Made by a program: the position numbers and the translations under genes. Positions 1 through 7,464 of a DNA stretch of 20,515 nt are shown here, one piece after another (positions within the stretch are counted from its first letter, which is position 1; every line of letters begins with the position of its first letter). Where the stretch lies: NCBI GenBank assembly GCA_049999765.1, contig JBNGIQ010009365.1:182793-203307 (forward strand), written 5' to 3'. Origin of the DNA: Phaeoceros laevis (lineage: Eukaryota; Anthocerotophyta; Anthocerotopsida; Notothyladales). The notes below the pieces were generated by a model. It saw only the letters and a list, made by a program, of their open reading frames with translations, was not told the origin of the DNA and did not search any database.

Positions 1-280
1 GTTTAAGATAGAGAAGCGAGGGAAGGAACTGCTACAGATGCTCAAAGGACCCCTTTTATGCGGGTTTGGGGGTTTAAAGCCCAACTCGTTCATAAAGCAT
101 TTGGAGTCTGGAGTTCATTGAATAAAATAATCAGACTCCATTTTAAAATGCGGTCTCTCTCAAATAATGTAGTACAATGCTTTATTTCGAATACAAAGAA
201 TCAATCGTTCGGACCCTGGATTGCCTGAGCCCAAGTGCATTGGCATGCTCTAACACCTCATAATCTTTCCTTGCGTTTTA

Positions 281-315
281 CAAACCCTAATTTGCGAAAA
301 GCAAATTAGGGTTTG
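281..315. repeat. Perfect 15-bp inverted repeat (hairpin)
   Basis: CAAACCCTAATTTGC at 281-295 is followed by the 5-nt spacer GAAAA and then by its exact reverse complement at 301-315. Each arm carries an AAACCCTAA word, the plant telomere-repeat or telo-box motif. The right arm also belongs to the outer arm (301-322) that pairs imperfectly with 722-744, so the hairpin may mark the edge of the foldback element. Confidence 0.85.
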
Positions 316-440
316 CCCTCTCAAAATCCTTTGTTTTTTAAGAGTTTTTGTTAGGGGAGTTCATTCTTTTCATTAGATTAAGCTTTGAGCGCTTGTTCGC
401 CTATGCCGCTATCAGCATCGTCAAATGATTGTTCTCTACC

Positions 441-735
441 ATTGGACCCTTTTTTTTTTCGAGCCACCTTTTTATTATTGCCTACCTCGAAACTCGGAAC
501 ACATAGTTTCGGAAACGTTGAGACGCAAGAAACGTGTTTCAGTCTTGGGCCGAAACACGTTTCTCGCCCCAAGATTCTCGTAACTAAGATTAAACTTTAG
601 TTGCGACAAACATGTTTCGGCCCAAGAGGAAACACGTTTCCGCGTTTGGCGTTTCCAAAACTTTGTGTGCGTTTCGAGGCACGCAATAATAAAAAGGTGG
701 CTCGGAAAAAAAAAGGGGTTTGGGAGGGCAAACCT
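441..735. repeat. Long foldback inverted repeat (MITE/foldback-like)
   Basis: The sequence from about 447 to 590 is the imperfect reverse complement of about 598 to 718. The best segment is CGAGCCACCTTTTTATTATTG (460-480), whose exact reverse complement lies at 684-704. Both arms carry T/A homopolymers and CGAAAC-, GGAAACG- and TTGGGCCGAAACA-type words in matching order. The centre (about 576-602) is itself palindromic around GATTAAAC. An outer pair, 301-322 and 722-744, suggests the element once extended to about 301-744, with roughly 120 extra bases only in the left arm. No transposase is visible. I infer a non-autonomous foldback or MITE element; the family is unknown. Confidence 0.8.
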
Positions 736-1168
736 TAAGTTTGCATTTCACGAAATGCCCGCAAAACGCCAATTTAGGTTGCCCCGGCCCTGGTGCACGG
801 CCATGTTAGGGTAGCAGCCATGATGGGCGGCCAAGCCTTGGCCTGCAAGCGCGCAGCAGGCGAGGCTACCACATGCATCGCCTCCCATGTTACTGCGGCC
901 ATTGGTAGTGTGGCCATCGGCTTCCTTGAGCCCTTGAGCTCGTTCATTAGTGGTTAAACTATTCATCTAAAGTTAGAAAACTATTAAAAGCACCCTACTC
1001 ACGTTTCTAATGCAAAACGGTAAGTTTTCACGAAACGTGCAGAAACGTGAGAAGACGTACGAAAAGTTTTATAGTTTCTACGTTTTCGCAAGTAAGGATT
1101 AAACCTCTCAAACCAAAAAATTGTTTCTAAATTTCAATTTCAATATGGACTTTGGTCCTGCCAGTCAT

Positions 1169-3157
1169 TCATGCCCACTTATTCATCATCCGGATGTTTT
1201 CCTCGGACGATGCTGCAGCCTTGAGAGCTTCCAGACTGGAAATGCTCATTCGGACAACGCTACGGACGTCTTTCATTGACACTTGGCGCTTCCGGCTTTG
1301 CGCCCACGTCAGCGCCACGAGCAACATATTTCGAATCTCTCGCCCGTTGAAGGTGTGCTTGGCCAGCCAGGCCAGGTCCTCGGCTTTGTCCGTGGGAAGG
1401 CCCCCCTTGGACAGAAGCTTGGCCCAGATGGTCCCCCGCTGCTCCTCGCTCAGCGGAGGGTACTCCACCAGCATGGAGATGCGGGAGCGGAAGGCCTCGT
1501 CGAAGACCGCCACCCTGTTGGTGGTGAGGAACAAGACCCCGGCGTAGTACTCGAGCAAGCGGAGGAAGACTCCAGTCATAGCGGCGCTGTTGCTGCGGCC
1601 CCCGCTCCTCCTGCGCTCCATGTACACGTCCGCCTCGTCCAGCAGCAAGATGGCCTTCCAGGACACCGCAATGTCGAAGATTTGCAGGAGCCGGGCTTCC
1701 ATCTCCGCCGGTTCGGAACCCGGGAGCTCGAACGCACTCATGGCCCAGAGCGGGCACTCGAGTTTTTCGGCAAGAGATTCAGCAGTGAGCGTCTTCCCGG
1801 TGCCGGGAGGGCCGTAGCAGAGGAAGATGCGGCCGGTGCCCTTGCTGGAAATGGCGTCCAAGCGGAGAGGCGGAGCATCCTGCGGCTGTTGGGGATGCAC
1901 ATACTGGCTGACCAGACTGAGAAGCATGTCTTTCTGCTCGGGGTCCTGCATCACCAGCTCGTCAAAGGCCGTGGAATCGAAGGAAATCTCACTGAACCCC
2001 ATGACGTCGAAGCAACCCCAGCACTTGAGGGTGAAGGAGAAGCCGTAGACGATGGCCGGAGCCAGTTGAAGTTCCTCCGGCTCCGGTTTGGGATGCGGGG
2101 CTGCCGCCGACCTAAGAGTGTCCGTCGGAGGATGAGCGTCTCCCATCCTGTAGCCCGGGTGCATTCTGGCAAAATTCCGGAGATCAACCATGACCCGGCC
2201 GTCGGCCTTGCGCTTCACCAGAGAATTGGAGGCTTCGAAGGCCAGAAATCCGGTGTAGGCCACGAACCGGAAGGGTGCGGACATGGACAGATGAAAGAAT
2301 CGGTCCCCTACCTCCGCGAAGCCGGCCTCCAGGCGCGCCCTATCCGCAGCACCGAAGAAGCGCATCGGGCACACCGGCAGCTCGGTGAAAGCAACTTCAC
2401 CGTGGAAGGGAATGATCTGTCCCTGCACCGAGGACTTCCGGTAGGACTGCACATTGTAGTCCCTGGCCTCGATCCAGACGCGGAAGACCTCCTCATCCTG
2501 ATGCCCTCCGCATTTCTTCAAAATTCCCAGCAGCGGCCTGTTGGTGATGCTGCAGAAAAAGCGCACCGGCTCCTGCGGCAGCATCACAGTCCACAGCATG
2601 TCGTAGGACACCTTGCCCTTGGCCTCCATCTGCTCCCGCCGGACAATCGTCTCCTTGAATTCTTGCTCTAGAAACCTGACCAAATGCTGGAGGTGGCAGC
2701 GCCTCTCCGCGGCCGGGCCTCCTCCTTCTTCATGATCCTCTCCTTGGAATCCCTCCGCAACCAGCTGTTTCTTCAAAGGCACCAGCGCAAGGAAAATGCT
2801 TTTAGCAGGCAATTCCGGCGTCTCCGAAAAGGAAGCTCTGCTCTCCGGCAAAATTTGCTTCACCACATCCACCAGCTGCTTGGAGAAGAGAGTGGCATGG
2901 ACGCGAGGATCCTCACCGGGGCATTCGGTGTAGGTGACCGTGAAGGGAGTGGCGGAACCAGCAGAGCTACCTCCGTCGCGGAGCTTCTTCAAAGGCTCGA
3001 TCCGCGTCCTCCCATTGTGGACGTATCTGCTGAAGCAAGGCCACTCCCACTCCGGATCTGTCACAAGCTTACCTCCTGCCTCTTGATTCTGGAGAAGCAG
3101 CTCGGGGTTGGTCGGCGGGAAATCTTCCATGTCGTCAAAAATCTCGGGCTCAGCCAT
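1169..3157 (-). CDS. AAA ATPase with DUF7025-like region (fungal-type)
   Basis: This is an uninterrupted frame of 662 residues from ATG at 3157, or 667 from an in-frame ATG at 3172. I prefer 3157 because its context is ACCATGG. Numbering from 3172, the Walker A motif GPPGTGKT is at 454-461, Walker B ILLLDEAD at 508-515, the sensor-1 region FLTTN at 548-552 and arginines FRSR at 561-564. The C-terminal FNGREIRN (608-615) is the helical-lid signature. Residues about 186-275 resemble the DUF7025 domain that precedes the AAA module in a large fungal family, and GFSF..KCWG (377-386) matches the linker of that family. ATP-dependent remodelling is expected, but the substrate is unknown. There is no clear signal or membrane segment. 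Unlike several neighbours it has no introns. It faces away from the MRS2 relic across about 295 bp. Confidence 0.9.
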   Translation of the reverse strand: MAEPEIFDDMEDFPPTNPELLLQNQEAGGKLVTDPEWEWPCFSRYVHNGRTRIEPLKKLRDGGSSAGSATPFTVTYTECPGEDPRVHATLFSKQLVDVVKQILPESRASFSETPELPAKSIFLALVPLKKQLVAEGFQGEDHEEGGGPAAERRCHLQHLVRFLEQEFKETIVRREQMEAKGKVSYDMLWTVMLPQEPVRFFCSITNRPLLGILKKCGGHQDEEVFRVWIEARDYNVQSYRKSSVQGQIIPFHGEVAFTELPVCPMRFFGAADRARLEAGFAEVGDRFFHLSMSAPFRFVAYTGFLAFEASNSLVKRKADGRVMVDLRNFARMHPGYRMGDAHPPTDTLRSAAAPHPKPEPEELQLAPAIVYGFSFTLKCWGCFDVMGFSEISFDSTAFDELVMQDPEQKDMLLSLVSQYVHPQQPQDAPPLRLDAISSKGTGRIFLCYGPPGTGKTLTAESLAEKLECPLWAMSAFELPGSEPAEMEARLLQIFDIAVSWKAILLLDEADVYMERRRSGGRSNSAAMTGVFLRLLEYYAGVLFLTTNRVAVFDEAFRSRISMLVEYPPLSEEQRGTIWAKLLSKGGLPTDKAEDLAWLAKHTFNGREIRNMLLVALTWAQSRKRQVSMKDVRSVVRMSISSLEALKAAASSEENIRMMNKWA

Positions 3158-3375
3158 GGTGGAATAATACATAGTGCACAGAAGTAGGGGACTCGAATGA
3201 AGTGTCGTAGGACTGTTTCCTGTACTAGTAGAACCACTTTCTGAGCCTCGGTTGCTTCGCGCTCACTCTAGTAGTACGAAGAAGGAGAAGCTTGAAGAAA
3301 AAGAATAAACTCGTAGCAGGCTCCTGGAGGACAGTAGGTGCCGTGCTGACACTCTCTCTGTCTCCTAGTGGCGAA

Positions 3376-3429
3376 GTTCGGGACTTCCGAACAAGCTTGT
3401 TAGGACCTTCTTTGGTTAGAAGGTCCTAA
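3376..3429. repeat. Cluster of three overlapping palindromes
   Basis: GTTCGG (3376-3381) pairs with CCGAAC (3387-3392) across 5 nt. AACAAGCTTGTT (3390-3401) is a perfect palindrome. TTAGGACCTTCT (3400-3411) pairs perfectly with 3418-3429 across a 6-nt loop. They lie between the divergent AAA ATPase start and the first MRS2-like exon, so they could be promoter or 5'-leader structure, or remnants of a small mobile element. Confidence 0.8.
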
Positions 3430-3451
3430 GGGGCCACTCCCCTCGAATTAG

Positions 3452-5229
3452 ATGTTCCTGAATACCGATGGGGGCACTGTGATCTTGGATGTGGATAGTA
3501 TGTTACATGCATCGGTTAGGATTCATGGTCGGGATCTTCGGATTTTAGATCCGCTGTTGTCGTATCCGTCAACTATTCTAGGGCGTGAGAAAGCCTTAGT
3601 CTTGAACCTTGAGGTAATCACCTAAACTCATTGTGGATGTCTTTGGGTACATCCGGTCTTCCGTAGCGACTCGACGAGGTCTTTGGACTGATAATGCTGT
3701 GAGCTTTTTTTCAGCATATCAAGGCTAACATAACAGCGACCTAGGTAATTCGATCTTTGGCTGTATGCACATTCTTCTTCACGGATTCAGCTTGAGGATT
3801 GACAAAAAGATCAACTATCGAGTCAACTCCGTGCTCATCAGTGCAGGTCCTACTGTGCAACCCTTCCGAAGACAGCGTGGCTCCCATTGTTCAAGAGCCA
3901 CTCCGCAGGCTTCCAGTAGTGGCAGGGTATTCGCAGCTCAGATATTTGAGATACAATCACCTTGACACTGATCACAGCTTATAGGTGACATTGTGGATGT
4001 GACAGTACGCTTGTCACGCTTTCTGGATGTTGGTTCACAGGTTAGAGATGAGCTTGAGCAGCTTTTGATGATGACGGACATATGAGCGATCTACACCTGA
4101 CAAAAAAATCGGCTGGAGCAGCATGTCCTGCAGGTGCGACGTGTTACTGCTGAAAGCTGGGTCCCGGCTTCACCGACTATCGGCTGAAGGATATCTCGGG
4201 GGATAGGCAAAGCCAGCACTATCTCCCCGTACATGCGCGGAACTGATGACATTATTGAAGAGCTCGAGATGCTACTGGAGGTTATTTCACTACAACTTTC
4301 CCCTACACATGCATGTGGGTGTCCAATTGTGCCAGCTAATTGTCACTTCTATGCTTGTAGTAACTTCGTTTCAGTTGTTGGATTTTAGGCATGCTTCTTG
4401 CAGATTGACAGAGCCCTGAGCAAACTAACAACAGTTAAGTCCATTTGCTGCCTTGTACGAGTCAGGACTATTCCCAAGCATGCCATGACTTGGGAGGTAT
4501 TGACTTGTGAGGACTGCTTATGTGTGCTGTGTGGTATCTGTCACTTGTCCTACCATATTTGTTGTCAGGATTTTCTGATGATTTGAGTACTGCAGCTTCG
4601 AGAACACATTGACGACACTGAAGATTACATCAATATTCAGGTTCTCATTGGCATCATGTGCTCGAGGAAGTAGAAAGGATCGTGTGCCAGTAAACAGTGA
4701 TGCACACCTTTTGCTCTTAGCAGACACAAGCTGTCGTGGATCTTGTGTTCCCCATATAGTGGTTTGAGTATCATTGTTTCGATGCAGCTTGACAACCACA
4801 AAAATAAGCTAATACAGGTCAGTCCTTGATAATGCGCGGATTGTTTTTCATGGCAGGCTGCTGGAGATGGGTGTTTAGGAGTCTTACATGCATTGCCAAC
4901 GGTTGTTGTCACTGTCTTTATGCAGTTGGAGCAGCCTCATTTTTAAGCTCTGCAAGAGTATTAACTGCTTTGTACGCTTTGGTTGCTGGAATATTTGGCA
5001 TGAATCTTCCCTACAAGTGGAAGGAGGGTTAAAGCCACGTCTTCTAATGGGTAAGCCGCGAACTTTTGTCTGAGAGAGTCAATGTGTTTGTATCCTTCCT
5101 TTGAAAGCCGAGTCCATAATATTCTTTCTGCTGTAACAGGTGGTTATACTGACGGGGGTGATCTGTTTACTTGTCTTCACAGCCGTCATGTCCTATGCCA
5201 ATGCTGGGTATAAGCGTTTGATTGGGTAA
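3452..5229 (+). pseudogene. MRS2/CorA-type Mg2+ transporter relic
   Basis: Exon-sized blocks match plant MRS2 proteins in order: RDLRILDPLLSYPSTILGRE (3452-3613, donor at 3614); HIKANITA (from 3715); VLLCNPSED...LRRLP (from 3847); VRDELEQLL (about 4041); IEELEMLLE (about 4253); QIDRALSKLTT (from about 4401); LREHIDDTEDYINIQ; LDNHKNKLIQ; then VAGIFGMN with the GMN signature at 4997-5005; and a last transmembrane block ending at TAA 5227-5229. Decay is visible. The expected Glu before the second donor is TAG (about 3744). A one-base shift follows ELEQLL, and another lies between TTGGAG and the GMN helix. The central segment that normally precedes VRDELE (FEFRALEVALEAI in functional MRS2) is absent. 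The first block has no transit peptide, and a stop lies directly before its ATG. It is therefore very probably non-functional. Confidence 0.85.
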
Positions 5230-5261
5230 TCACTCACCAGCTCGTATGTTACTGGAGCTTT

Positions 5262-5400
5262 AACAATAGTTAGCACGGGAGCATTGTTTTAGCCGGTAGT
5301 CTTGAGCTGAGCTTTGAGCTGGGTGCTTGAAGCACCATTGTAAGCGTTTACAAATCCTAAGCAGTGCCTTTTCGCCAAAAAAAAACAATAGTTAGCACGG
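5262..5400 (+). mobile_element. SINE-like retroposon with 17-bp target-site duplication
   Basis: AACAATAGTTAGCACGG occurs perfectly at 5262-5278 and 5384-5400. The 105 nt between them end in an A run. A-tail plus long direct flanking repeats is the signature of target-primed reverse transcription. Inside, TTAGCCGGTAG (about 5289-5299) resembles an RNA polymerase III box A, and GTTTACAAATCC (about 5346-5357) resembles a box B about 50 nt downstream. A GGTGCTT/AAGCACC hairpin lies between them. A tRNA-derived SINE is the best reading; another short reverse-transcribed RNA is possible. The perfect flanks suggest a fairly recent insertion. It sits just after the dead MRS2 copy. Confidence 0.75.
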
Positions 5401-6285
5401 TGGTGACTACATCTGCCGACCATTGACTGGGAGTTGAAACTCTGTCGGTTTTACTGGTCAAATGTCATGGCAAGTTTGAACGTCGTTTCTACTTATCGAT
5501 TGCTACATGATGCTGCCGCTCGCCGAACCCAGCAGGTTCTTGAGTTGATGGCTACTTATCAGTCACGTGTACCGTGTTGCTCACCAGCTGGTGGTGCATT
5601 GTCACTAGTAGATACGCACTGGACCATGTTACCCGTTCCCACTGCAATGTCACTGGTTGTACTCACTACACAAGGTCGACGTTTCGCAGCCGAGTCATCT
5701 GCAAGATTCTGCATGTGACACCTGTGAAGCAATTCGTTCTTTGACCACGTTATCACGTGTTCAGACTGCTAGTCGGGCCTTCTGGCGAGATGCAGGACGA
5801 GACCAACAGCACAATAATACCGTGTCCTACACCGTACGCATGAGCGTGTGTGCGTGTAAGTCGACGGGAGTATTGATTGGATTGCAGCGCAGCCTAAGCC
5901 ACCAATCCTGGTATGTTCGCATCCTCGGTCCCCGGTACCCTGGAGGAATCATGTCGTCAAAGGCAGTGAAACACACCTAGAAATTGCGGTGTCCAACATT
6001 ATTACAGAAACATACTGGGTTCATAAGCCCATCAAGTTTCAAGCTGACTTCGTTCCCGAGCTGAGAGGGGAAGGACAGACGAAGTCATCCTACAGAACTC
6101 CAAGGCAGCACGACAAACAGCAGCAACAGTTCAAAAATAAATCAACAAGCAAGACCTTCCGAATACTAAGCACAACAGAAAATGCCTGTCAGACAGTGGC
6201 CTACAGTATTCACAACAACAAAAAAGCACTCGAGCCGGAAACCACCGAAGCAGGCCCATTTCTCTGCAGCCAGCTGTCAGGAAAT

Positions 6286-6348
6286 ATGGTGCATAAGCCA
6301 CGTGAATGTGGCAAAATGAATGAAAGCAATGAGAGGCTTATGCACCAT
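6286..6348. repeat. 14-bp perfect inverted repeat in probable 3' UTR
   Basis: ATGGTGCATAAGCC (6286-6299) and its exact reverse complement (6335-6348) enclose 35 nt. On the minus strand this lies about 105 nt beyond the saposin stop codon, so it would form a stem-loop in the 3' UTR of that transcript. Confidence 0.7.
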
Positions 6349-6453
6349 CTAACCTGCATTCAACATCATGCAATCCACAACCCTCTCATGGCGCCATCAT
6401 TCCCATGGATGGACGCTTCTTCACTAAACCTTCCGTCGACACCAGGGACCGCA

Positions 6454-7464
6454 CTAAGGACAAGCTCCCATTTTGGTGCAAATGGCGTTACCATCTAGGA
6501 CTGTATCCAGATTCATGAGAATAAAAGGAACATACTGCTGCACCAGGAGTTTGCATTCCTCCACGTGGTTGGGCACTCTGGTACAGCTCTTCAGCAAAAG
6601 GTCCAGCAGCTTGTCTTGCGTAGCAGGATCCCTAAGCTTCAACTTCAGCTCCAAAATTACAAACTGACATATCTGGCAATCCTTGGCATCCTTCCGTTCA
6701 GGAAGTGCCACCTTGTTGCAGAGCCTGGTCTGCTGGCAGAATTTCTCTGGTGTGATAGAGCTCATCCGCCGAATAAGCTCCGGTGCATACACATCCACCA
6801 GCAGGTCACACTGTTTCTGCATATCCTGGAGCTTGGAACATGCGAAGTGCAGGGCCGTGATAATGTCCGTTGTGGTTTTGTTAGCCTCCAAGAACTGCAG
6901 AGCGTCAGTGGCCAGGTCCAGGCAGATGGTGCAAACCTTGGGATCCAGCCGCTCCAATACCAGCAAACCCTGCCTTGTTGCTGGGCAAAACCCTGAACTG
7001 ACGCATAGACTCTCCGGCTCTGCGTAATTCTTGAGAGCAACAAACAGCTGCGGCATATACTGCTCCACTGTTTTCTGGCACTTCTTCTTCAAAGTAGGCT
7101 GGTTGACGTGCTCACAGGAATGGACCTCCACATATTTCGTGGCGGCCTGCTCAAAATCAGGATCCGTGAGCACGGCCTGCGCCTCCGCTGCCAGCTCCAT
7201 GCAGACCGTGCAAACAAAGTCGGGGGTTTTCTTCCCTGACTCAGGCAGAAACAAGACATCCGAGCTCCTGCCTCCATCGCCATCGGCCACTGATGAGACT
7301 GCCTCATACGGCCTCACCACCTGCCTGATCCCTCCATCGGATTCGCGGAACTCACGAAGTCTTTCCCCAACCGCGCCTAACTCCGTCGCATCAAACGCCA
7401 ATACGATGCACAGCACAACCGCTGTCCACCAGGCAGACCTCGCAGTCGTCATCGCCACCGCCAT
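6454..7464 (-). CDS. Secreted/vacuolar protein with three saposin B domains
   Basis: This single-exon frame of 336 residues starts with a hydrophobic signal peptide (core about 12-23). Three saposin B domains follow, each with the six-cysteine pattern: C85, C88, C117, C129, C154, C160; C178, C181, C209, C219, C243, C249; and C263, C266, C294, C304, C329, C335. Such domains form small disulphide-locked helical bundles that bind or perturb lipids. Prosaposin-type precursors are cut in the vacuole or lysosome to release activators of lipid hydrolases. NKT at 195-197 is a possible N-glycosylation site. The linker at about 32-80 is acidic and low in cysteine. There is no aspartic-protease domain, so this is not the plant-specific insert of an aspartic protease. 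A second ATG four codons in is an alternative start. Processing and ligand cannot be read from sequence. Confidence 0.9.
   Translation of the reverse strand: MAVAMTTARSAWWTAVVLCIVLAFDATELGAVGERLREFRESDGGIRQVVRPYEAVSSVADGDGGRSSDVLFLPESGKKTPDFVCTVCMELAAEAQAVLTDPDFEQAATKYVEVHSCEHVNQPTLKKKCQKTVEQYMPQLFVALKNYAEPESLCVSSGFCPATRQGLLVLERLDPKVCTICLDLATDALQFLEANKTTTDIITALHFACSKLQDMQKQCDLLVDVYAPELIRRMSSITPEKFCQQTRLCNKVALPERKDAKDCQICQFVILELKLKLRDPATQDKLLDLLLKSCTRVPNHVEECKLLVQQYVPFILMNLDTVLDGNAICTKMGACP

Larger units (their letters stand above)
1..1168. other. Intergenic region with inverted repeats
   Basis: I see no convincing gene here. The short open frames on both strands (around 378-600, 590-772 and 748-966) lack family motifs. 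The first two lie inside an inverted repeat and so mirror each other. The region holds a perfect hairpin at 281-315 and a long foldback at about 441-735, both listed separately. GAAACGTG-like words recur inside the foldback and again at 1036-1050, so 1000-1110 may be a decayed fragment of the same element. The end of the region should include the 3' flank of the minus-strand AAA ATPase gene. Confidence 0.6.
5230..6453. other. Intergenic region and 3' flank of saposin gene
   Basis: I recognise no gene here. It contains a short retroposon (5262-5400, listed separately) and, nearer the saposin-like gene on the minus strand, what is probably that gene's 3' untranslated region. A 169-codon plus-strand frame at 5989-6498 runs antisense into the saposin stop region. 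It is Gln/Ser/Asn-rich without motifs, and I do not treat it as coding. Confidence 0.5.

Noticed and set aside
1283-2671. 462-codon plus-strand frame
   Set aside because: It is antisense to the AAA ATPase. Its length comes from the GC-rich codon bias of the real gene, and it shows no domain motifs.
5989-6498. 169-codon plus-strand frame
   Set aside because: It overlaps the saposin-like stop and probable 3' UTR in antisense, has low-complexity composition and no recognisable motif.
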